Below, piece after piece: positions 11,656 through 22,412 of a DNA stretch of 64,000 nucleotides. Position numbers and translations under genes: made by a program. The notes under the pieces are model-generated. The model had not been told where the DNA came from. It was given only the letters and a program-made list of their open reading frames with translations, and made no database searches. The DNA lies in assembly GCF_907164915.1 (NCBI RefSeq), contig NC_061862.1, positions 89,266,846 to 89,330,845 on the forward strand, read 5' to 3'. This DNA is from Impatiens glandulifera (lineage: Eukaryota > Streptophyta > Magnoliopsida > Ericales > Balsaminaceae). The number at the start of each line of letters is the position of its first letter. Position 1 is the first letter of the stretch.

Positions 11656-13769
11656 ACATTTTTTTTTAAAAAAAATATCAAAAGTATTTGTACTTACATG
11701 ATTTGAGTGGTTGTTTTACTTTGTTTGATCCGTAATCAAATCTCAATTATAAGGATCATTTGTTACTCATATATGTTAGTTGTATTTGTGAAGTTATTTC
11801 ACTTTTATTTAATAAAAAATTATTTAAATTAATTTTTAATTTGAATGTTCTCTTATACATATTTATTTTAATTTGTATGAGTTTTTATTATTTCGAATAT
11901 ATATATATATTTATTTATTTATCAAGTTAAACATATAATGACAATTTTCATTATCACTCTGAATATTTTGTCGCGTTATTAAAAATGGTGGTTGGATTAC
12001 CAGATAGAAATTGTTCCATGTCAATTGCCGGAAGAAGGATGAATTGCATATTAGAGTTTACTAATCTTCTACTTATTTTAATCATTTTGATAGTATTATA
12101 TCATATCTTATTTTAATGTTAATGTAGTTAGGGTAAACATTTAAACGGATTAATTCAAAATCCAATCCGAATTTGAAATATTAATTCAGATAGGTTATTT
12201 TGGATTGGATTGAATTCGAATGGAACTAAATACGGATTCAATTAGAATTATCCAAATTTTTACATAAAAATATTTTCTATATCTTTTAATTATTTCACCC
12301 TTATTGGCAACAGGTAATCTTTTTTTCACTTTTTTTTTTCTAATCAAATTTTTTAAAGTAAAATAAATAAATTTATTAAACAATTAGATAAAAAAAAAAG
12401 TTAAATTGAATTACCTAAACTATTAAACAATCTGGATTAATCAATATTATAGATTGGGTTAAGGAATATAATTTGGATTCGATATAAATCGAGTAAAACC
12501 GATTGAATTTAACCATTTATTTATTCATAAATATAATTGGTTGTCGTTCCTCGTTCCTCTTTACAATCTAAGATTTCATATTCCGGAGTTAAAGGGAGAC
12601 GTAGTTGAACAAACAAATATTATTTAATTTATAGTTTAGGACATTATTTTATCTAATCTAGCACCCCAATAAAATGTTATTAAAAAAATATATTTTTTAA
12701 GGAAATTAAAAAAATTCGTTCAAACAAAGTTTATGTCCGGAACTGGTAAAAACAACTGACCATCATCTTTATATCTATGTAACTTACTAATTCAATTGAG
12801 ATATTTTTAATAAAAAGTTTTATCATATTTTTAAATTATAATCAAAATCTATCTTCAACTTTAGATAAGAAAAAATAGTGAATTGTATTGTGGGAATATT
12901 TTTAAAGTTTAGATACGATTTATATTTTTTGGACTATAAAGGGTTTACTTTATGAGGGGTTTGAGCAAGATTTCATTAATCTATATATATTATTTTAACA
13001 ATATTATATCATCTTTGAATATTGATTTATATAATAAACTCATTCATCTTTACTCACATTCACAAAATATTTATTAAATTTTGATTTGGATCTTATCTAA
13101 AAATATATTCCTCATTTTTTTTATCCATTATGAGTACACTTTCAATGTTATTAACTTTTGATTTCGATCTTATCTTCTATACAAAATGTCAATATTTATT
13201 AATTTTCCATTTTTTATCTTACTTTTCTTAACTTTATTATCTGATTTCGTATTAGATTTAGTTTTAGTTAGCTTATTTTTTTTTTATTATAAAGTATTGT
13301 TAAATTAATTTTAATTTAAATGTCTTTAAATTAATTATATAAAACTACATAAAAAAAACTTAATAAATGCTATTTTTATTTTGATTGATGTCTTAATTAA
13401 TTATGAACAAAATAATTTTTAGGGACCATAGCTAGGTTTCAAACCAGAGTGACCATAAGGATGAGGGTATTCTATCTCCATATTTAAATTGAATTTTATA
13501 TTTATTTTTAGATAAAATATATTTAATCAAATAAGGTAACATATCATTTGTGTACCATTAAACAATGAAAAGAAAACGAGACTTAAAAGTCAAGAACAAA
13601 TCACTCTAAATACATTTTAAATATTGAGTCTTTTGATTTATGACATAAAAAAACATAATATCTACTTAGTTTAATAATATTCATTCTCATATGATTATAT
13701 ATATATTATGATATGAATCATATGATCTTAATAATATATTTTTCTTTGTATATTAAGAAAATCTAGTGG

Positions 13770-13834
<65 letters not shown>

Positions 13835-14089
13835 ATATCATATCATATTATGAAGAAAGTGTATAAAATATTTTTGGTGTTATAGATAATCGAAATGTTT
13901 ATAGTTTTACAATAAATTTTCAAATACAACTTTAGCAACTATTAGCTATTGATTTTTAACTTCCACAAATATTTGTAACTATTTTCTAAAAATAAAATTG
14001 CAATACTCTTAAATTTACATTTTTTTTATTAAATGATTACTTTAATCAAACAAGGAACCATCAATCTTCTTCCAAGGAGTTTTATTAGG
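11656..14089. other. AT-rich intergenic region without a gene
   Basis: No convincing coding sequence was found. 12130-12540 has CCAATCCGAA and GGATTGGATT motifs resembling the hAT-type MITE at 49160-49878, but termini and target duplication were not established. A 58-bp AT run lies at 13772-13829. Confidence 0.6.
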
Positions 14090-14099
14090 TAACACTGGT

Positions 14100-14570
14100 A
14101 AAAAAAGGATCTTTACCGACGGTTTTTCCCGAAGGTTTTCTAAACCTCTCCTAAATACTCCCGAGAGGAACAAATCCTTCGGAATTAAAAATAGATTCCG
14201 AGTGGGGTGTAAAACCTTCGGGTTTATTAATTATTACCGAAAGTTCTACAAAGAACTTTCGGTTTTTAACTTCCCAAAAATCCCCAAAAAATTCTAAGTG
14301 TTGGGTGTGGGTTATTTGCGAAGGTTTTAGGAAAAACCTTCGGTTTTGAAATCCCTTGGTTTTTGAATTGCGAAGGTTTTTCAAAGAACCTTCGGTTTTG
14401 CCTTTTTTGAAAATTTCATTTCCGAAAGTTTTACAAAGAACCTTCGGTTTTGCTCATTAAAAAAAAATTCAAATTTTTGAAATTGGTTTTTCCGAAGGTT
14501 TTATAATAAACCCTCGGTTTTGACTAATATCAAAACCGAAAGTTTTATGAAAACCTTCGGCCTCAACCTC
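14100..14570. repeat. Left subterminal repeats of the CACTA element
   Basis: At least ten copies of CCGAAGGTTTT or CCGAAAGTTTT and their complements, mostly arranged as hairpins with short loops. They precede the TATA box of the miniature gene directly. By analogy with En/Spm these would be binding sites for the element's own TNPA-like protein. Confidence 0.8.
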
Positions 14571-14580
14571 TATAAATACA
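14571..14580 (+). promoter_or_regulatory. TATA box of the miniature TNPA-like gene
   Basis: TATAAATACA lies at 14571 at the end of the subterminal repeats, about 40 bp before a C/T-rich leader (CTCTTTTTCATTCCGC). The leader exon ends with CTCTTCAG at 14678, followed by a GT donor. The 5' UTR intron runs 14679-14836 and ends in ATTTAG, three bases before the ATG. Confidence 0.7.
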
Positions 14581-14839
14581 AACCCTAACCCTTCTCTTTT
14601 TCATTCCGCTTCTCACCTTTCTCTCTCTTCCGCCGCCGCCTGCCTCCTCCAAGCCGCGGGTTGTTCTCCTCTCTTCAGGTAATTTGTTTGATTTGGTTTT
14701 TTTGTTTTGTTTATTGTAAGATTTAGATTTTTCTTAAGTTTGTATATATATATATATTATAGATCTAGATTTATGTTAGTTTACGTTATTTTGTTTGATG
14801 AATATATATATATACATATATCTGAAATGCATTTAGGAT

Positions 14840-15136
14840 ATGGGTGATGATTCGACATGGAAGAGACTTCGGCGTACACCGGAGAAACTGCATCCGTGTT
14901 ACCAGAATCTGATAACACAATTTGAAATTGCGGCACGTGAGGAAGAGGTCAGAAAGATGACGCTGGAAATGGAAGAAATCCGACTAAGGGATGCCGAAAG
15001 AGGTCGTTTGCTTAGTGAAATCAAAGCGGACCGGGCCGAAATGTCTCAGAGATTAGAGAATCTCGAACAGGAACTTGTCTTGTTGAGGAGTCGACTGAAT
15101 CAACCACCCCCTCCTTCCACCCCATCTAATAATTAA
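14840..15136 (+). CDS. Miniature TNPA-like protein of the CACTA element, 98 aa
   Basis: A single open exon behind a TATA box, leader exon and 5' UTR intron. The N terminus (TWKRLRRTPEKLHPCYQNL) matches the start of the full TNPA-like protein at 22413 (TWKSMRKTPKKLDKSYQNLL). The rest is a predicted coiled coil rich in Glu, Arg and Leu (about residues 33-85), ending in NQPPPPSTPSNN, which mirrors the coiled coil and RQGPPPPPTS tail of the full protein. The whole central Transposase_24-type region is absent. It lies 5' of the large hairpin array. What is seen is a protein with the two ends but no core. Possible roles are a dimerising regulator or inhibitor, or a relic of a non-autonomous element; neither is proven. 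Confidence 0.7.
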   Translation: MGDDSTWKRLRRTPEKLHPCYQNLITQFEIAAREEEVRKMTLEMEEIRLRDAERGRLLSEIKADRAEMSQRLENLEQELVLLRSRLNQPPPPSTPSNN

Positions 15137-15284
15137 TTTGTAGATTTATTATGTATTTATGACAGTTATGTTTTAATATTTATGAATTATTGTTATTATG
15201 TTTGTTTTGTTTGGTTTAATATGTTTTTATTAAATAATTCTGTTTTGTTCACTTTTCACAATTTTTTTTAAAAAAAAAAACCGC

Positions 15285-16640
15285 ATCGCCAAAACCGAGA
15301 GGTTTATTTGAAAACCTTCGGTTTTGACCAATTTTTTTTTTTAAATTGGGGTAAAAACCGAAGGTTTTCAAATAAACCTTCGGTTTTGACCTTACATTAA
15401 AAAAATCAGATTTTTTTCTAAGTATGGGGAAGGGTAAAAACCGAAGGTTTTCAAATAAACCTTCGGTTTTGACCTTACATTAAAAAATCAGATTTTTTTC
15501 TAAGTATGGGGAAGGGTAAAAACCGAAGGTTTTCAAATAAACCTTCGGTTTTGACCTTACATTAAAAAAATCAGATTTTTTTCTAAGTATGGGGAAGGGT
15601 AAAAACCGAAGGTTTTCAAATAAACCTTCGGTTTTGACCCTACATTAAAAAAATCAGATTTTTTTCTAAGTATGGGGAAGGGTAAAAACCGAAGGTTTTC
15701 AAATAAACCTTCGGTTTTGACCTTACATTAAAAAAATCAGATTTTTTTCTAAGTATGGGGAAGGGTAAAAACCGAAGGTTTTCAAATAAACCTTCGGTTT
15801 TGACCCTACATTAAAAAAATCAGATTTTTTTTCTAAGTATGGGAATGGGTAAAAACCGAAGGTTTTCAAATAAACCTTCGGTTTTTACCCCTCATTAAAA
15901 AATCTGATTTTTTTCCTAAGTATGGGAATGGGTAAAAACCGAAGGTTTTCAAATAAACCTTCGGTTTGTACCCCTCATTAAAAAATCTGATTTTTTTTCT
16001 AAGTATGGGAATGGGTAAAAACCGAAGGTTTTCAAATAAACCTTCGGTTTTTACCCCTCATTAAAAAATCTGATTTTTTTTCTAAGTATGGGAATGGGTA
16101 AAAACCGAAGGTTTATTTGAAAACCTTCGGTTTTTACCCCTTATTAAAAAATCTGATTTTTTTTCTAAGTATGGGAATGGGTAAAAACCGAAGGTTTATT
16201 TGAAAACCTTCGGTTTTTACCCCTCATTAAAAAATCTGATTTTTTTTCTAAGTATGGGAATGGGTAAAAACCGAAGGTTTTCAAATAAACCTTTGGTTTT
16301 TACCCCTCATTAAAAAATCTGATTTTTTTTCTAAGTATGGGAATGGGTAAAAACCGAAGGTTTTCAAATAAACCTTCGGTTTTTACCCCTCATTAAAAAA
16401 TCTGATTTTTTTTCTAAGTATGGGAATGGGTAAAAACCGAAGGTTTATTTGAAAACCTTCGGTTTTGTCCTTGGTAAAAAACCGAAGGTTTTCATATAAA
16501 CCTTCGGTTTTGTCCTTACATTAAAAAAATCAGATTTTTTTCTAAGTATGGGGAAGTGTAAAAACCGAAGGTTTTCAAATAACCTTCGCAAATACACATC
16601 AAAAACGAAAGTTAATTTTATAACTTTCGGTTTTAACACT
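15285..16640. repeat. Array of about 14 hairpin repeats, 82-83 bp unit
   Basis: Each unit has a hairpin (AACCGAAGGTTT and its complement around a TTCAAAT loop) and a spacer containing TCTAAGTATGGG. The spacer occurs 14 times between about 15418 and 16541. Spacers vary slightly (GGGGAAGGG in early copies, GGGAATGGG in later ones), showing local amplification. In several units (near 15300, 16105, 16185 and 16440) the hairpin loop is inverted relative to the spacer. Confidence 0.9.
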
Positions 16641-16654
16641 ACCTAGTTTGTTCA

Positions 16655-17395
16655 ATTATTTTGTTTTTAACCCACTAATCTGAACTTCTAACTAATATAA
16701 TCATTTTCGTGTTCTATTTTAAAAATTAATATTGTGTTTCATGTTCAAATATTTATGATTGTGTTTGATTATTATAGAGAAGTCTATATGAATGTTCATG
16801 CATGTTTGATTATCTTATGAATGTAGGTAATGTTTGATCATATGGATTGTGCAATTTTTTAAAGACATCAAATGTGGTAAATTAATATTGTTAGAGGTCA
16901 TTAGAAGGTGAAAAACCAAAGAATTTAACAATTTGTCAAGTGCTAATTCCGAAAGTTATATAATTAACTTTCGGAAATAACCATCAAAACCGAAAGTTTT
17001 CTATAAACTTTCGGATTTTACATTTCTCAAGAACGAGGGTTTTAAATAAACCCTTCGGTTTTGATGTATATTTCCGAAAGTTAATTATATAACTTTCGGA
17101 ATTAGCACTTGACAAATTGTTAAATTCTTTGGTTTTCTACCTTCCAATATAGACTCCTAAGTAATGTAATCAAGTGTGTGTTTTTAATTTAAAAATTTAA
17201 ATTGTTTTTAATGTTAAAATGCTTATGAATGTGTTTGATAATATATAGAAGTGTATATGAATGTTTATGTTTAATCCTATGTATTTGTGTAATGTTTGAT
17301 CATATGGATTGAGAAATGTTTGAAGGATATCAAATGTGCTAAATTAATGTTGTTCAACGTTATTAGAAAGTGAGAATCCAAATAATTTAACAAGT
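16655..17395. repeat. Internal direct duplication in the CACTA element
   Basis: The stretch about 16660-16935 recurs with divergence at about 17150-17390; both contain TAATGTTTGATCATATGGATTG and end in a TTTAACAA motif before further CCGAAAGTT hairpins. The duplication shows that the non-coding middle of the element grew by copying blocks of hairpins plus spacer. No ORF is present. Confidence 0.65.
16905..17147. repeat. Palindrome of about 240 bp inside the CACTA element
   Basis: The left arm starts AAGGTGAAAAACCAAAG, includes TTTGTCAAGTGCTAATTCCG, and contains the hairpin CCGAAAGTTATATAATTAAC. It is matched nearly perfectly in reverse complement by the right arm ending near 17147. Smaller hairpins lie within each arm, so it is a hairpin of hairpins. 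Confidence 0.85.
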
Positions 17396-17565
17396 TCTCA
17401 TGTTGTAAAACCGAAAGTTAAATATATAACTTTCGGAAATATGCATAAAAAACGAAAGATTTACCAAAGCCTCTCGTTTTTGTGTATTTAAATTTAATTG
17501 TAAAATTGTACTTAAACATTACAAACCGAGAGTTATATTAAAACTCTCGGAATTTGAACATCAAA

Positions 17566-17681
17566 AACCGAGAGTTATAGCAAAACTATCGGTTTTTGAA
17601 TATAATAAAAACCGAGAGTTTTCATATAACTCTCGGTTTTTATTATATTCAAAAACCGAGAGTTTTGCTATAACTCTCGGT
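17566..17681. repeat. Near-perfect palindrome just upstream of the Tnp2 leader
   Basis: About 115 bp starting CCGAGAGTTATAGCAAAACT and ending with its complement, with one clear mismatch between arms. Four CCGAGAG motifs lie within it. It ends about 20 bp before the C/T-rich Tnp2 leader at 17700, so it occupies the promoter position of the transposase gene. Confidence 0.85.
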
Positions 17682-17699
17682 AACCAAGTATTTAATTAA

Positions 17700-18998
17700 A
17701 CAAAAACCCTCTCTTTCTCTTTTCCCCGTTTCTTCTCCGCTTTCTTCCTCTCCAGCCGCGCGCCCTCTCCAGCCACTCCTCTTTTCCAGCGCCGCCAAGA
17801 AGACGACGCCGCCCGTAGAAGACTACGCCGCCAAGACCCCGGCGCCCCTGTTGAAGCCTCGAAGACTCCCTCCGGTTGAAGATCTGCCGCGGATCCGGTT
17901 GAAGAACTGCCGCCGCACCTCCGCCGCTCTCAGCCGTGCCTCCGCCGTCCACCTGATTGAAGGTAAGTTTCTTAATTTAGGGTTAGTTATTAGTATTTGT
18001 TAGATGTAGGGTTAGTTTTTAGGATTTGTTAGATTTAGGGTTAGTTCTTACAATAATAAATTGATTCAAAATATTTGAAGCCTGCCAAGTGTTTGACAAA
18101 ATGTCTGTGAGAGCATTTGGTTATGTATATGTTAGATTCATGTTATATAAGTTATATTTGGTTTGTAATTGTTAGATTTAGGTTGAATTATGTTAGATTT
18201 TGTTTAGATTGTTATTTATTAGTTTAGATTGGCTTGATTTTGGTTATTTTGAGGTTTGATTGAGGTTTGATTTTGGTTTGATTAATGTGAAAAATTGGTT
18301 TACATTGGATTTGATTTAGGTTTGGTTAATTGCTTTGATTGATGTTTATTGATTTTGATTTAGGTTTGGTTATTAGGTTTGATTGATGTTTATTGATTTT
18401 GATTTAGGTTTGGTTATTAGGTTTGATTGATGTTTATTGATTTTGATTTAGGTTTGGTTATTAGGTTTGATTAATGTACAAAATTGGTTTATATTGAGTT
18501 TGTTTTTAGGTTTGGATATTTGGTTTCATTGATATTTATTGAGATTATGTTAGAATTGAATTGTTTGGATTAGATTGGGATTTTGGTTATTAGATTTGGT
18601 TTGAAATTGTTTGATTAATGTTAGATTTAGGTTATATGTTCAATATTTTGGTTAGATTTGGTTTTTATATAGGTTTGTTAGATTATATTTTGTTTGGTCT
18701 ATGATTTAGTTTGAACTTTGGTGGATTTATGTCAAATTTAAGTTTGACATTATGGTTTGATTTTGTCTGATTTTGGATTAGGACCGTACGTCTCTTGAAG
18801 ATCGCCGAGGTTGATTTTGGATTTTGGTTATTATTGTTTGTTTAGGTTGAATTGGGCTTCGATAATGTTAGATGAAATTGATTATTGGTTGGATAATGAT
18901 AGATTAGATATAAATTATGTTAGCATTATGTAAGCCTAATTAATTTAGTGAAATATAAGTAAATAATAGTGCGGGTTGTGTTCCATTTTATTAGAAAT
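17700..18998 (+). promoter_or_regulatory. Tnp2 leader: GC-rich 5' UTR exon and long intron
   Basis: 17700-17962 is C/G-rich, contrasting with the AT-rich surroundings, and ends in GATTGAAG before the donor GTAAGT at 17963. A likely acceptor is TTATTAG at 18988-18994, four bases before the ATG. 18782-18808, bounded by TTAG and GTTGAT, could be a small extra exon. The intron is rich in GGTTTGATT and contains three tandem copies of an about 44-bp unit at 18337-18470. Confidence 0.55.
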
Positions 18999-21900
18999 AT
19001 GGAAGTACCCGATAAAAGCTGGATGACCTTACGTCGAGATCATCCAGATTACGAGGAAGGCGTTGACAAATTCCTCGAGTATGCTGTTAGGAGTACATCC
19101 CGACAAACCGTGAAATGTCCCTGCGTGAAATGCTTGAACACGCCGTTCATGGAAATAGACGAAGTGAAGACTCACCTCATTGTTTATGGAATAAATGTGC
19201 ATTATCAGTATTGGTATTTTCATGGAGAAAAAAGACGTACTACTCAAGTGGTGAATGACGATGTCGATGAAGATGCCGATGACTTCGATGATGATGATGA
19301 TGACGATGATCAGTCGGAGGATGCCGTGCCGGAATTCAACGATGCGAGACCGGAGATGAATAATACAGTTAATGAAGAGGTCAACGAAGAACGTTATATG
19401 CACGAATTTATAAACGATATGTTCCCCAACGTTAATGACGGCCCGGATAACGATGAACCAGTCGAAGATGCGCATAGATTTTATAAATTGCTTGATGATT
19501 GCAAACGGCCATTGTATGAAGGTGCTCGAATAACGAAATCATCGGCACTACTGAAACTACTTCACATAAAAAATGTATGTCAATGGACGAATTCTTCGTT
19601 CGATATGTTGCTACGTCTGCTTAAAGACTACATATTACCGATTGACGCTCAATTGCCAAACTCGTACTACGAAAGTAAAAAATTCATTACTGATATCGGG
19701 CTAAAATATGACAAGATAGACGCATGTAAGAACAACTGTATGCTATTTTGGAAGGACGACATAAATGAAGATTCTTGCAGAGTTTGCGGTCTTTCAAGAT
19801 GGAAAGTCGACCAAACAAGTGGGACAGTTCGGGAGAAGCAAAACGGGAAATTCATTCCAAAAAAGGTGTTGAGATATTTCCCTTTAATACCAAGACTGCA
19901 AAGACTATACATGTCCTCAAAAACGGCTCCAATGATGAGATGGCATAAAGAAGGAAGAGTTGACAGTGATACGTTGAGACACCCCGCTGATTCCTTAACT
20001 TGGAAGACGTTTGATGAAAATTATACAGATTTTGCTTCAGAATCCCGAAACGTAAGACTTGGTTTATCAAGCGATGGATTTCAACCATTTGCAAATGGGA
20101 AAAAATCATACAGTGTTTGGCCGGTAATTCTCGTCCCTTATAATGTGTCACCCACGACTTGCATGGATTCTAGCAATTTCATTTTATCTATGTTAATTCC
20201 GGGTCCAAAGAGTCCGGGAGATGCAATTGACATATTTCTCCAGCCATTGATCGATGAGTTGCATGAACTGTGGCAAACAGGTGTGAAAATGTTTGATGCA
20301 CACACCTCGCAATACTTGAACATGCGAGCGGCGTTGTTGTGGACCATTAACGACTTTCCCGCATACGCGAATTTATCAGGCTGGAGTACGAAAGGTAAAT
20401 TTGCTTGTCCTTGTTGTAACAACGACACGGTATCCCTTCGATTGGTCCATGGTTCCAAACAATGTTACTTGGGTCATAGACGTTTCCTTCCACCGAAGCA
20501 CAAATACAGAAGGGATAAAGAGTCGTTTGATGGTCGAACTGATTATAGGGATCCCCCTAGATTGTTAACGGGCCAAGAAAGTTATGAGCAAGCACGAGAC
20601 CTAGAAGACATTATTCTTAGTGCGGATATGAGCAAGAGAACCAAGATATATCATGAAACGCGGGGCGACAATTGGAACAAACTTAGCATTTTCTTCCGTC
20701 TACCTTATTGGAAATCGCTATTATTGAGACATAATTTGGATGTGATGCATATTGAGAAAAATATCTGTGATAGCGTGTTGGGAACAATAATGAATGTGAA
20801 AGAGAAGACTAAGGATGGTCCTAAAGCTCGTAAAGACTTAGAACTCTTGGGCATAAAATCATGGTTACATCCTATAAATGATGAAGGAGTTGTTCATTAT
20901 CCAGAAGCGCCTTTCACTTTGACATCCGAAAATAAAATACGTCTTTGTAACTTCTTGAAAGATCTCAAGTTGCCTGATGGGTTTTGCTCAAATATCGGGG
21001 GTTGTGTAAATTTGGAAGAGAAAAAACTTTCGGGATTAAAGAGTCATGATTGTCACATTTTGTTGGAATATCTAATTCCTTTAGCAACTCGTGGATTGCT
21101 TCCAGAGTATGTGTATGATGCGTTAGTAAATTTGTCTCGTTTCTTTCGGTTGTTGTGCTTCAAAGAGTTGATTCAAGAGGACCTGGAACAATTGTACATG
21201 GATATTACATTGACACTTTGCAAATTTGAAATGATTTTTCCGCCTTCAATCTTCGACATCATGATGCATCTCCCGGTTCACTTGTCATTTGAGGCTTTGC
21301 TTGGAGGACCTGTTCAGTATCGATGGATGTATCCCTTTGAACATTACATGGGTACAATGAAAAGATATTTGCGGAATAATAACCACCCCGAAGCCTCTAT
21401 AAGCGAGAGTTATCTTGTTAACGAAAGTATTAGCTTATGTGCCAGGTATATGGAGGAACAAGATCAAGAAAATGCACAACCTGAAATCTCGGGGATTTCA
21501 ATATTTGCATCATTGGAAGACCTATCCAACGGAAAAGTATACAACTTGGATTATATAGATCGAGTGACAGCTCATTCTTACATTTTGAAAAATTGTCCCG
21601 AAGCAGAACCTTTTTACATGTAAGTTTCAAAGTTGCTGTTACTAATTAGCATTAAAGAGTGTTACTAATTAGCATTCGATCTATTTGCAGAGATTATAAC
21701 AACGAGTCCAGTGGAGAAACGTTTGCCGCATATTTCAAGCATCGAGTGAGTAAATTACAAACCATATATCCTAACTCTTTTTATTCATATTAACAACTAC
21801 ATTTCGGATACATATATAGGTCGCCCATTTAGCAGAAAGTAACGACATATCAAGAGACCTCAAGATCTTAGGAGAAGGTCCAAGTATGTACTCGTCTATG

Positions 21901-22302
21901 TATGTTTGGTGTAAAGTAAATGGATTCAAATTCTGTACAGAAAAACACGACGAAGGTTTGACAACTCAAAATAGTGGGGTGGTTGTTGAGGGATACAACG
22001 GATCTGAAACTATGTCATACTACGGAGTTTTGACGGATATAATCGAATTACAATACTATTCTCACAAACGAGTTGTTTTATTCAAGTGTAAGTGGTTTGA
22101 TACACACTCGGGGGAGCTAGGAGTGAAAGTGGATAAATATGGCTTCGTAAGTGTAAATGTAAACCGAATATTGAAAACGCAAAGTCAAGACCCGTATATA
22201 TTGGCGAGTCAAGCAAAACAAGTATTCTACGCCCCTGATATGTCAGCCCGACCCGGTTGGAAGATTGTGACAAAAATAAAACCCCGGTTTACAAACATAT
22301 AG
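18999..22302 (+). CDS. Tnp2 (TNPD-type) CACTA transposase, 3 exons, 1052 aa
   Basis: The catalytic transposase of the element, which would cut and rejoin the CACTG termini in the nucleus. Exons are 18999-21619, 21691-21745 and 21820-22302; joining them keeps one open frame. The N terminus (MEVPDKSWMTL, and the Cys pair in KCPCVKCLN) is family-typical. An acidic tract (DDDDDDDD) lies near residue 100. The Tnp2/Transposase_21 domain covers about residues 300-600, with LGLSSDGFQPF, WTINDFPAYANLSGW, a CPCC cluster and LDVMHIEKNICDSVLGT. A DUF4218-type region follows (LMDITLTLCKFEMIFPPS-like, PFEHYMGTMKRYLRN), then a DUF4216-type end (VLFKCKWFDTH). A GTG 30 bp upstream is in frame, but the ATG at 18999 fits relatives and follows a splice acceptor. 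No stop or frameshift was found. Confidence 0.9.
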
Positions 22303-22412
22303 TTCAGATTAATTAATTAGGTAGATTTAATTATGTTTTTAACTTTATATTCATTTTTATTACTACTTTATTTCAAGTATTCACTCATTTTTATTAATGG
22401 TGTGAATTAAGA

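Noticed and set aside
12195..12383. Short AT-rich minus-strand ORF (62 codons)
   Set aside because: Lysine/isoleucine-rich translation of AT-rich DNA without any recognisable domain; may lie in a degenerate MITE.
15285..16640. CRISPR-like appearance (repeats with regular spacing)
   Set aside because: Both the repeat and the spacer are conserved between units, the location is inside a plant CACTA transposon, and there are no cas genes; it is a subterminal-type hairpin array.
17692..17952. Minus-strand ORF of 86 codons, Gly/Arg-rich
   Set aside because: It is the complement of the GC-rich Tnp2 leader exon; composition is explained by that and no homologous protein is recognised.
18969..18998. 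Upstream in-frame GTG start for Tnp2
   Set aside because: A non-ATG start is unlikely, and the preceding TTAG at 18991-18994 fits a splice acceptor just before the ATG at 18999.
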